Shown here: positions 1-5,837 of the stretch, in pieces
How positions within the stretch are numbered: the stretch's first letter is position 1
Layout: every line of letters starts with the position of its first letter
From: JADJEI01 sp035328465
GTDB lineage: Bacteria; Bacteroidota; Ignavibacteria; Ignavibacteriales; Ignavibacteriaceae
Direction: 5' to 3'
DNA: 11,651 nucleotides
Assembly: GCA_035328465.1 (NCBI GenBank)
Contig: DAOLIQ010000095.1
Location: forward strand, 1-11,651
Translations under genes and position numbers: made by a program
Notes under the pieces: generated by a model
The model's database searches: none
Told to the model about the DNA's origin: nothing
Seen by the model: the letters and a program-made list of their open reading frames with translations, nothing else

Positions 1-746
1 TACTTATCAGTATCAAAATTTTGATGCAGCTGAACGGGTTTCGTTGTTGTTTTTCTCATTTTCATATTCAACATTTCTACAAAGACAGAGAATGCCATTG
101 CAAAATAAATATAGCCCTTTGGAATATGCTGATCTAATCCTTCCGCGATGAGTGAAACGCCTATCAAAATCAGAAAACTTAAAGCGAGCATTTTAATCGT
201 TGGATGATCATTTACAAAATCACTTATCATTTTTGAAAAGAACATCATAAAGATCACTGCGATTATAACTGCAATAATCATAATTAACACTTCATTTGCC
301 ATCCCGATAGCAGTGATAACCGAATCAAGCGAGAAGACAATATCGAGGAGTAAAATCTGAATGATGACTGAAACGAATGATACTTTTTTTATAACTCGCG
401 TATGTTCCACCTCACCCTCAAGTTTGTCGTGAATTTCAAATGTTGATTTAGCTAGTAAGAATAATCCTCCAATTATTAGAATTAAATCTTTCCCTGAAAT
501 TTCATAATTCGATACTGCAAATAATGGTGCAGTCAATTTCATAAGCCATGTTAAGGAAAGCAGCAGTAAAATTCTTGTGATCATTGCAAGCGATAATCCT
601 GTCAGTCTTGCTTTATTTTGTTTCTCCTTAGGTAATTTCCCGGAGAGTATCGAAATGAAAATAATATTGTCAACTCCAAGAACAATTTCCAGAACAGTTA
701 ATGTTAACAATGCTATTAACGAATCAGGATTAATTAACCACTCCAT
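1..746 (-). CDS. TerC-family integral membrane protein (3' end cut by window edge)
   Basis: Polytopic inner-membrane protein of the TerC family, whose characterised members are linked to tellurium resistance and to metal, chiefly manganese, export. Its 248 visible codons show about seven hydrophobic segments. Both family signatures are present: LEIVLGVDNIIF near residues 19-30 (Asp26) and LLDIVFSLDSV near residues 133-143 (Asp135, Asp141); the acidic residues inside membrane segments are the presumed metal ligands. The C-terminus is basic. After codon 248 only the bases TA remain, so the next codon is either a stop or Tyr; the length fits the short TerC form, so a stop just outside is likely. 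The ATG is preceded by GGAG (752-755) at 5 nt spacing. The gene lies 17 nt behind the methyltransferase, so it is probably co-transcribed. The family is confident; the metal substrate is inference. Confidence 0.9.
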   Translation of the reverse strand, partial: MEWLINPDSLIALLTLTVLEIVLGVDNIIFISILSGKLPKEKQNKARLTGLSLAMITRILLLLSLTWLMKLTAPLFAVSNYEISGKDLILIIGGLFLLAKSTFEIHDKLEGEVEHTRVIKKVSFVSVIIQILLLDIVFSLDSVITAIGMANEVLIMIIAVIIAVIFMMFFSKMISDFVNDHPTIKMLALSFLILIGVSLIAEGLDQHIPKGYIYFAMAFSVFVEMLNMKMRKTTTKPVQLHQNFDTDK

Positions 747-763
747 TTATTCTCCAATAATAA

Positions 764-1534
764 TTATTTTGTATTTGATGTTAGTTGAGCTAAAAGAACA
801 GCCGCGGCAGTTGCGACATTTAGTGATTCAGCTTTGCCGATTTTTGGTATGGTGATTACTTCATCACTTATTTTTAGCAGTTCTTGCGAAGGACCGGAAG
901 ATTCATTTGACATTGAGAGTATAATGCTTCCGGATTTTTGAAAATTAAAAATACTTTTTCCATTAAGATCGGCACATAAAAAAGAATAATTTTTTGACTT
1001 CAAATGAATTATTTGGTTTAATTCAACTTCAGTAAAAATTTTTAAATTAAATATTGAGCCCATGCTTGACCGTATTACTTTTGGATTAAAAAGTTCAACT
1101 GAATTTTTACTTATCAAAACGGATTTTACTCCAAACCAATCTGCAGTTCGAAGTAATGTTCCAAGATTACCCGGTTCGGAAATATTTTCTAAATAAAGTA
1201 GAACCCTCTCGTCATTAAATTTTTCATTTAAAATACTCCAATGCTTCGATTGAAATACTCCAATAATCCCTTGAGGAGTTTCTGTATCTGACATTCTATT
1301 AAATTCCGAAGTACTGGCTAATTCAATTCTGATGTTATTACTTGCTAAACTGCTAATCAGCGGCTCATTCTTATCTGCAAAGGATGGTGTAGTAATTATT
1401 ACATCGCAATTGAAATTACTTTTCAACCCTTCTAATACAATTTTTTCACCCTCGGCTAAAAATTTATTTTCTTTAAGACGAAATTTTTTGTGGAGCAGTG
1501 AAGAGTAGAATTTTAATTCATTTTTAGAAATCAT
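764..1534 (-). CDS. TrmH/SpoU-family RNA 2'-O-ribose methyltransferase
   Basis: SAM-dependent methyltransferase of the SPOUT (TrmH) superfamily, expected to methylate a ribose 2'-OH in rRNA or tRNA in the cytoplasm. The 256 residues carry an N-terminal substrate-binding region (about 1-95, opening with the lysine-rich stretch ISKNELKFYSSLLHKKFRLK) and a C-terminal knotted catalytic domain. Motif 1 is PGNLGTLLRTA (121-131; Asn123, Arg129). Motif 2 is NPKVIRSSMGS (150-160; Asn150, Arg155). Motif 3 is IPKIGKAESLNVATAAAVLL (229-248; Glu236, Ser237, Asn239). The usual GNEGxG turn reads SNESSG here (209-214), a mild deviation. Length matches the RlmB/TsnR-like group. The start lies 3 nt after the stop of the DUF971 gene, which suggests translational coupling; no clear Shine-Dalgarno is seen. 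The RNA target cannot be told from the sequence, so no symbol is given. Confidence 0.92.
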   Translation of the reverse strand: MISKNELKFYSSLLHKKFRLKENKFLAEGEKIVLEGLKSNFNCDVIITTPSFADKNEPLISSLASNNIRIELASTSEFNRMSDTETPQGIIGVFQSKHWSILNEKFNDERVLLYLENISEPGNLGTLLRTADWFGVKSVLISKNSVELFNPKVIRSSMGSIFNLKIFTEVELNQIIHLKSKNYSFLCADLNGKSIFNFQKSGSIILSMSNESSGPSQELLKISDEVITIPKIGKAESLNVATAAAVLLAQLTSNTK

Positions 1535-1537
1535 AAT

Positions 1538-1879
1538 TTACATTAAAGGCTGATAGTTTTGTTTTTCCTCACTGTTCTGTGAAGTATCAAGCAAACGTAA
1601 ATAATCCCAGCTATAAATTCCTGTATCGTGGCCGTCTTTCCATTTTATTTGAACCGCATAGTCACCGACCATTTCTATTGAAGATATTAAGTACATTTCA
1701 GGAGATAGGATTGCAGGTCGGGGAGGGCGATAACTTCGCAGAAGTATTGTCTCACCTTTGCAGGATGCGCATGGACATTCGTCACGAAGATATTTCAACT
1801 CAATTTTACTCTCGGAATAATCATCCCATTTTATTTTCAAAAATTTTTTTTCGGTTACTTTAATCTGAATCGGTTTCAT
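1538..1879 (-). CDS. DUF971 / gamma-butyrobetaine hydroxylase-like N-terminal domain protein
   Basis: Small stand-alone DUF971 protein of 113 residues. The domain is the same fold as the N-terminal zinc module of gamma-butyrobetaine hydroxylase. The motif LRDECPCASCKGE (31-43) supplies Cys35, Cys37 and Cys40, and KDGHDTGIYSWDYL (81-94) supplies His84; these four match the zinc ligands known in that family. No dioxygenase domain follows, so a binding or scaffold role rather than an enzyme is expected. DUF971 is also found fused to or near Mrp/ApbC-type iron-sulfur carriers in other bacteria, but no such partner lies in this window. It is the first gene of the minus-strand run leading to the methyltransferase and TerC. 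The last 15 residues are polar and probably disordered. The ATG has no obvious Shine-Dalgarno. Family call is firm; physiological role is unknown. Confidence 0.88.
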   Translation of the reverse strand: MKPIQIKVTEKKFLKIKWDDYSESKIELKYLRDECPCASCKGETILLRSYRPPRPAILSPEMYLISSIEMVGDYAVQIKWKDGHDTGIYSWDYLRLLDTSQNSEEKQNYQPLM

Positions 1880-2096
1880 AACTGATAACGTTGATTGAAA
1901 TACATATTTAACATAATTCGTATTTATCTTTTCTCAAATATAATTTATTAAAATTCTTAGTTATAATTATTCTTGAGTATTTTAAGAGAGGAATCGTACA
2001 AAATCTAATTCTAATAGATTTTAAAATTGACTAAATTTGCGAAGATTCAATTAGAAATTTTCAAACAGTTTTTATTAAAGAAAAATAATTAGGCAG
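1880..2096. promoter_or_regulatory. Divergent intergenic region with candidate promoters on both strands
   Basis: This very AT-rich spacer of 217 bases sits between two divergent genes and must hold both promoters. TATATTTG on the minus strand (1942 to 1935) and TAAATTTG on the plus strand (2032-2039) both match TAnnTTTG, the -7 element known from Bacteroidetes sigma-A promoters. Neither has a clean TTTG at the usual distance upstream, so the assignment is tentative. A sigma-70-like TTGAC (2027-2031) overlaps the plus-strand motif but lacks a good -10. I see no riboswitch-like structure or small gene here. Confidence 0.35.
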
Positions 2097-3440
2097 ATGG
2101 ATATTCAAATTTTAGAACTTATCATTTTCATTTTTCTGATATTTCTTACGGGATTTCTTGCCGCTGCAGAAATTGCTATTTCTTCATTTGGTGAAAATAA
2201 AATTGAAGAAATGAAAGAAAGAAAAGAAACAATTGCTCTGAGTTTTGAAAAGATTCAAAAAAATCCCGAAATATTTTTTGGTACGATCCAAACTTTAACA
2301 ACAATATGTTTGATAGCTTCAGCCATGCTGGTTTTTCATTTCGCTTCAACATTGATTAAACCGTTATTTGAAAATTCTGTAGTTGGAAATCTGAACCCGT
2401 ATTCAAATTTGCTTGCTTTATTCTCAGCGTTAATGCTGGATTCTTTTCTGATTTTGATTTTCGGCTTATTAATTCCTAAAGCTCTTGGATTTAAATACTC
2501 GGAATCCATCGGAAAAATTACAGTTAAACCGTTGTTGTTACTTACAATTCTATTCAAATATCCTGTGAAAATTGTTAGTTCACTAAGCAACATTTTTCTA
2601 ATTCCATTTAAAGAAAAAACAAATTTTTCTCAAACAAGATTGTCAGAAGATGAACTAAGAATAATTATTTCTGAAAGTGTCAAATCCGGTGCTATAAATG
2701 AGACCGAGCATGAGATTATAGAAAATATTTTTGAGTTTAACGAGTTAAGGGCAAATGAGGTAATGATTCCAAGAACCGAAATGACAGGAATTGATATTAA
2801 TGACCAACGGGATTTAATCATTGATAAAATTATTAAAAGCGGTCACACTCTTTTTCCGGTTTATGAAGATTCAGCAGATAATATTATTGGTGTATTGCAC
2901 ATTAAAGATTTAATGAAATCTATTGTAGAAAATCAAAATACAGATTTGAAAACTTTAGTAAGACCCGCGTATTTTATTCCCGATTCAAAAATTATTTCTG
3001 ATGTATTAAAAGATATGCAGAAGCAAGGTGAACGCCTTGCAGTCGTTACTGACGAATATGGTGGTACAGAAGGAGTGATAACGATTGAAGATATACTTGA
3101 AGAATTGGTGGGAGAGTTAAAAGATAAAACAAAAATTGAATTGAAAGAGTACACTAAACTTCCTGATGGAAAATTTATTGTACTCGGTTCAATGTTTATT
3201 GATGAATTTAATAAGATATTTAATCATGATCTTCCAGAATCAGAGGAATACAATACTGTTGCCGGCTTTATTGCAGACCGCACGGGTAAAATTTTGAACA
3301 CCGGGGAAACTTTTACTTATAACAAGATTATTTTTGAATTAATAAAAAAAATCAGACAGAAGATGGTACAATTTAAAGTGTATTCAGAAGGAGATGAGTT
3401 CAACCTATCAAATTCACAAAAAAAACTTCAAAGCCCTTGA
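2097..3440 (+). CDS. CNNM/CorC-type membrane protein with CBS pair (HlyC/CorC family)
   Basis: Inner-membrane protein of the CNNM/CorB-CorC family, tied in characterised members to Mg2+ (or Co2+) efflux; old annotations call it hemolysin. Of 447 residues, about 1-180 form the DUF21 transmembrane domain, with the helix FIFLIFLTGFLAAAEIAISS (11-30) carrying the typical AAEIA segment, and further hydrophobic stretches near 65-90, 104-132 and 141-170. The conserved linker and first CBS domain follow (EHEIIENIFEFNELRANEVMIPRTEM begins at 204). The second CBS domain ends in the hallmark DEYGGTEGVITIEDILEELV (319-338). The C-terminal CorC_HlyC domain (about 350-432) contains PESEEYNTVAGFI (380-392). 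CBS pairs in this family bind ATP-Mg. GldE of gliding Bacteroidetes is a paralogue, but no gliding gene is adjacent. The ATG at 2097 has only a weak upstream AGG. The gene appears monocistronic. Confidence 0.92.
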   Translation: MDIQILELIIFIFLIFLTGFLAAAEIAISSFGENKIEEMKERKETIALSFEKIQKNPEIFFGTIQTLTTICLIASAMLVFHFASTLIKPLFENSVVGNLNPYSNLLALFSALMLDSFLILIFGLLIPKALGFKYSESIGKITVKPLLLLTILFKYPVKIVSSLSNIFLIPFKEKTNFSQTRLSEDELRIIISESVKSGAINETEHEIIENIFEFNELRANEVMIPRTEMTGIDINDQRDLIIDKIIKSGHTLFPVYEDSADNIIGVLHIKDLMKSIVENQNTDLKTLVRPAYFIPDSKIISDVLKDMQKQGERLAVVTDEYGGTEGVITIEDILEELVGELKDKTKIELKEYTKLPDGKFIVLGSMFIDEFNKIFNHDLPESEEYNTVAGFIADRTGKILNTGETFTYNKIIFELIKKIRQKMVQFKVYSEGDEFNLSNSQKKLQSP

Positions 3441-3446
3441 GATTTC

Positions 3447-3477
3447 TTGTATAGTTGGACAAAAAATATTAGTTTTG
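3447..3477 (+). promoter_or_regulatory. Candidate promoter of the tRNA unit
   Basis: TTG at 3447-3449 is followed after 20 bases by TAGTTTTG at 3470-3477, a good fit to the Bacteroidetes-type arrangement of TTTG near -33 and TAnnTTTG near -7. It lies just after the stop codon of the CorC-type gene and 38 bases before the first tRNA-like sequence, where a tRNA promoter is expected. The call rests on motif and position only. Confidence 0.45.
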
Positions 3478-3514
3478 TGCGCCCTGAATTGAAAGTAAAG
3501 TTTATGGTAATTTT

Positions 3515-3589
3515 GCTGGTGTAGCTCAATTGGCAGAGCATCCCGATAAATCGGGAAGGTTGCAGAATAAGAGTTCAATATAATAGTAT
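3515..3589 (+). pseudogene. Degenerate tandem copy of tRNA-Thr (tRNA-like relic)
   Basis: The first 26 bases (3515-3540) match the intact tRNA-Thr that starts at 3590 at all but one position, covering the 5' acceptor strand GCTGGTG and the whole D arm. The anticodon arm is replaced by the palindrome TCCCGATAAATCGGGA (3541-3556), which leaves no proper 7-base loop or anticodon. AGGTTGC (variable region and start of the T stem) is retained, but the T arm has decayed to an AT-rich stretch, and the 3' acceptor strand CACCAGC is absent. The two copies start exactly 75 bases apart, which fits a tandem duplication of a 73-base tRNA plus 2 bases followed by loss of the 3' half. It cannot fold as a working tRNA. 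Confidence 0.8.
3541..3556. repeat. Palindrome TCCCGATAAATCGGGA inside the tRNA relic
   Basis: Perfect inverted repeat of 7+7 bases around AA; as RNA it would more likely form 6 pairs around TAAA. It occupies exactly the place of the anticodon stem-loop. A related CCTGAT-TGT-ATCGGG hairpin lies at 5391-5405 and a lone ATCGGGG at 5344-5350, which suggests a small dispersed repeat family in this genome. Confidence 0.55.
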
Positions 3590-3662
3590 GCTGGTGTAGC
3601 TCAATTGGTAGAGCAGCTGATTTGTAATCAGCAGGTTGCGGGTTCGAGTCCCATCACCAGCT
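3590..3662 (+). tRNA. tRNA-Thr (anticodon UGU)
   Basis: Complete 73-base cloverleaf. The acceptor strand GCTGGTG (3590-3596) pairs with CACCAGC (3655-3661), with T3662 as discriminator; CCA is not encoded. The D arm has GCTC/GAGC. The anticodon stem GCTGA/TCAGC encloses loop TTTGTAA, giving anticodon TGT (threonine, reads ACA and related codons). The T loop is TTCGAGT. The T stem has one C-A mismatch and a G-T pair at its outer end, which I believe is common for tRNA-Thr in this phylum. It is probably co-transcribed with the upstream relic and ends at the terminator 8 bases later. Confidence 0.97.
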
Positions 3663-3669
3663 CTTGATT

Positions 3670-3706
3670 AAGCCTGATTATAATTTATAGTCAGGCTTTT
3701 TTTTTT
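3670..3706 (+). terminator. Intrinsic terminator of the tRNA unit
   Basis: AAGCCTGA (3670-3677) pairs perfectly with TCAGGCTT (3691-3698). The stem extends inward through TTATA/TATAG, with one T-G pair, to a 3-base loop, about 13 pairs in all. A run of ten T (3697-3706) begins in the last two stem bases and continues past them. It lies directly after tRNA-Thr and before the symporter gene, insulating the two. Confidence 0.9.
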
Positions 3707-3788
3707 GATTAGCATTATTTTTAATTTTTGCGGGCGATTGTAAAATCAAAAGCCAAAAATATCTCTAAATATTTACCAAAAGGAATGC

Positions 3789-5324
3789 ATGATGGAATTG
3801 AGCTTACCGGATATTTTAGTTTTTTTGTCTTTCTTTTTAATTGTTATCGGTACAAGTATGTACAAAAGCAGGAAAGAAGAAACGGGGGAGGATTACTTTC
3901 TTGCAAGTCGTGGATTAGTATGGCAAATAATAGGTATCTCGCTCATCGCTGCAAATATTTCTTCCGAACAATTTGTTGGAATGTCTGGTCAAAGTGCTGG
4001 CAATGTCGGTCTTGCAATTGCAAGTTATGAATGGATGGCGGCTATCACTCTTGTGTTCGTAGCATTCTTTTTCCTTCCCAGATTCCTAAGCAGCGGAATT
4101 TACACCATCCCCGAATTTCTCCAATACAGGTACAATTCAACTGCCCGGTCACTTATGGCTTTTTATACAATGGTGATTTATGTCGGCGTCACAATTTCTG
4201 CAGTGATTTATTCAGGTGGAATAACCATCAATACAATTTTTAATGTAGATATGAGGACAGCGATCTGGTCAATTGGAATAATCGCGGCTGTCTATACAAC
4301 ATGGGGAGGGTTGAAAGCTGTTGCTTGGGCTGATGTTTTTCAAGGTACTGCATTAATTCTTGGCGGTGCAGTAGTTTTATTTTTTGGATTAAACGCTGTT
4401 GGTGGATTTGATAATTTCTTCGCTAAAAATTCTGATAAACTTCATATGATTTTACCAGCAGATCATCCGGTACTTCCATGGACAGCATTGGTGATTGGTC
4501 TTTGGATTCCAAATATTTATTACTGGGGATTGAATCAATACATCACTCAGCGGACACTTGCTGCAAAAAGTTTAAGGGAAGGGCAGAAGGGAATTATCTT
4601 TGCAGCTGCAATAAAAATAATTATTCCATTTGTAATTGTATTCCCTGGAATTATGGCTGCTCAGCTTTACGGTGATAGCATGAATAACACTGATGCTGCA
4701 TATCCATTATTAATAAAGAATTTAATTCCAAATGGCTTAAGAGGTTTTATGCTTGCAGCAATTGCAGGTGCTGTTATCAGTTCATTAGCTTCAATGCTGA
4801 ATTCTGCTTCAACAATATTCACGCTTGATCTTTACAAAGTTTATGTAAATAAAAATGCTTCACAAAAAAAACTTGTCTCCATCGGGAGGACAATGACAGT
4901 TCTCTTTGTTTTTCTTGGCTGCCTGATTGCTCCATTATTAGGAGATCCAAGTTTCCAGGGTATATTTACGTATATTCAAGAATTTCAAGGATATATTTCG
5001 CCAGGTATACTTGCTGCTTTTGTTTTTGGAATAATTGTGAAAAAAGCCCCACCTGCTGCCGGAGTCGCTGCACTCATTGCTTGCGTGCCTGTTTACGGAT
5101 TTCTTCAATGGCAGTTTGGTGAGATTGCTTTTCTTAATAGAATGGCAATAACATTCGGGATTATACTTTTATTAATGACAGTCATCACTCTGATAATTCC
5201 ATTAAAGACACCTGTTCAGCTTCCAAAACGAAATGATATAGATCTGACACCAACACCACAATTGATCTGGCTTGGTGCATCCGTAATTGTAGTAACATTA
5301 ATTTTGTATGGAATATTTTGGTGA
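3789..5324 (+). CDS. Sodium/sugar symporter, vSGLT-like (SSS family)
   Basis: Na+-coupled solute symporter with the LeuT fold in the inner membrane, very like Vibrio parahaemolyticus galactose transporter vSGLT. At 511 residues it is near that protein's length and would span the membrane about 14 times. Shared landmarks are SLIAANISSEQFVGMSG (51-67; Asn56, Glu60, Gln61), IASYEW (77-82; Glu81), YYWGLNQYITQRTLAAKS (244-261; Asn249), Lys276, SSLASMLNS (331-339; Na+-site serines) and YIQE (395-398; Gln397). These correspond to vSGLT sugar- and sodium-contacting residues, so a hexose such as glucose or galactose is the likely substrate. This is inference from residue matching. Two in-frame ATGs (3789, 3792) follow AAAAGGA (3778-3784); spacing favours the second by a little, and another ATG at 3785 is out of frame. 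No sugar-catabolic gene is adjacent. Confidence 0.93.
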   Translation: MMELSLPDILVFLSFFLIVIGTSMYKSRKEETGEDYFLASRGLVWQIIGISLIAANISSEQFVGMSGQSAGNVGLAIASYEWMAAITLVFVAFFFLPRFLSSGIYTIPEFLQYRYNSTARSLMAFYTMVIYVGVTISAVIYSGGITINTIFNVDMRTAIWSIGIIAAVYTTWGGLKAVAWADVFQGTALILGGAVVLFFGLNAVGGFDNFFAKNSDKLHMILPADHPVLPWTALVIGLWIPNIYYWGLNQYITQRTLAAKSLREGQKGIIFAAAIKIIIPFVIVFPGIMAAQLYGDSMNNTDAAYPLLIKNLIPNGLRGFMLAAIAGAVISSLASMLNSASTIFTLDLYKVYVNKNASQKKLVSIGRTMTVLFVFLGCLIAPLLGDPSFQGIFTYIQEFQGYISPGILAAFVFGIIVKKAPPAAGVAALIACVPVYGFLQWQFGEIAFLNRMAITFGIILLLMTVITLIIPLKTPVQLPKRNDIDLTPTPQLIWLGASVIVVTLILYGIFW

Positions 5325-5511
5325 GAAGAGCTTGACAAGAATTATCGGGGACTTCTGAAAAATAGATATCTCACTATCTATTATTCTCGTCCTGATTGTA
5401 TCGGGGTAAATAGCAGCAGGACTCATACAATAATCAATATATTCCTTTACACAAGAATCAGAAAGTGTGACAATGCCATCAGTAGTCTATTAAAATAATT
5501 TATCAGTACTC
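5325..5511. other. Convergent intergenic region with hairpins, possible repeat relic
   Basis: Lies between the 3' ends of the plus-strand symporter and the minus-strand efflux operon. AATAGATA (5361-5368) and TATCTATT (5375-5382) form an 8-pair AT-rich hairpin. Read on the minus strand it is followed by a short T run and could be a weak terminator of the efflux operon. CCTGAT-TGT-ATCGGG (5391-5405) forms a second hairpin, and TATCGGGG occurs twice (5343-5350, 5399-5406 with its preceding bases). A minus-strand frame stays open from 5486 to 5298 but has no start near its beginning. I recognise no gene here and suspect a dispersed repeat remnant. Confidence 0.45.
5361..5382 (-). terminator. Weak candidate terminator of the efflux operon
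   Basis: On the minus strand AATAGATA, loop GTGAGA and TATCTATT are followed by further T to give a run of five. The stem is 8 pairs but has only one G-C pair, and it lies about 130 bases after the last stop codon, so its strength is doubtful. No better terminator was found between 5325 and 5511. Confidence 0.25.
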
Positions 5512-5811
5512 TCAAACAATTTTTTCAAGTGGAACCAGAAACATTCTGATCTTATCGTCATCCCTCTCAATAACTTCATTCAATTCTTTGATTTTAGAAG
5601 TTAATGACTCAATCATACTATCCACGGCAAAAGCAATCATACGCACATTATTATAACCAGGGTATGGGCGATTGCCGAGATGAGCATCAGTATTGTGCCC
5701 TTTTCCTTTTACGTTTTCCCACTCTGTATAAAAGTCAATGTTCAGTTCGCTAAGAGCTTTTGAAACACGATCGTCAAGTATATCGTGATAAATTACAAAG
5801 GCAAGTTTCAT
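5512..5811 (-). CDS. PG0541-family transporter-associated small protein (PII-like)
   Basis: Soluble 99-residue protein without signal peptide or membrane segment. It has the alternating strand and helix pattern of a ferredoxin-like/PII-like fold: strand KLAFVIYHD (2-10), helix DRVSKALSEL (14-23), strand around IDFYTEWENV, then the conserved GKGHNTDAHLGNRPYPGYNN (36-55), strand MIAFAVD, a helix rich in Glu/Lys, and strand RMFLVPLEKIV at the end. The GKG...HLG...PGxNN block is what I recognise from PG0541-type proteins encoded beside RND efflux genes in Bacteroidetes and relatives. It starts 26 nt after the RND pump stop, with AGGGTG just upstream, so it is the last gene of the operon. By analogy with PII proteins it may sense a small ligand and modulate the pump, but that is inference. 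Family call is moderately sure. Confidence 0.7.
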   Translation of the reverse strand: MKLAFVIYHDILDDRVSKALSELNIDFYTEWENVKGKGHNTDAHLGNRPYPGYNNVRMIAFAVDSMIESLTSKIKELNEVIERDDDKIRMFLVPLEKIV

Positions 5812-5837
5812 GTTTCACCCTGATTTTTAGAAAAAGG

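Noticed and set aside
577..855. Plus-strand frame opposite TerC and the methyltransferase end
   Set aside because: It is antisense to two recognised genes and spans their boundary; no homology is apparent.
1579..1863. Plus-strand frame opposite the DUF971 gene
   Set aside because: The minus-strand product has a full zinc-ligand set and family motifs; this frame is its shadow.
2336..3154. Minus-strand frames (2336-2593, 2630-2821, 2933-3154) opposite the CorC-type gene
   Set aside because: They are antisense shadows of a well-supported multidomain gene.
3515..3589. A second functional tRNA gene
   Set aside because: It has no 7-base anticodon loop, no 3' acceptor strand and no proper T arm, so it cannot fold as a tRNA.
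3515..3706. An integrase attachment site at tRNA-Thr
   Set aside because: Integration normally duplicates the 3' part of a tRNA. Here the 5' half is duplicated, and there is no integrase or distant direct repeat in the window.
3728..4675. Short plus-strand frames in and before the symporter gene (3728-4030, 4031-4243, 4478-4675)
   Set aside because: They are out of frame with the clear vSGLT-like protein, and their products are unlike any family I know.
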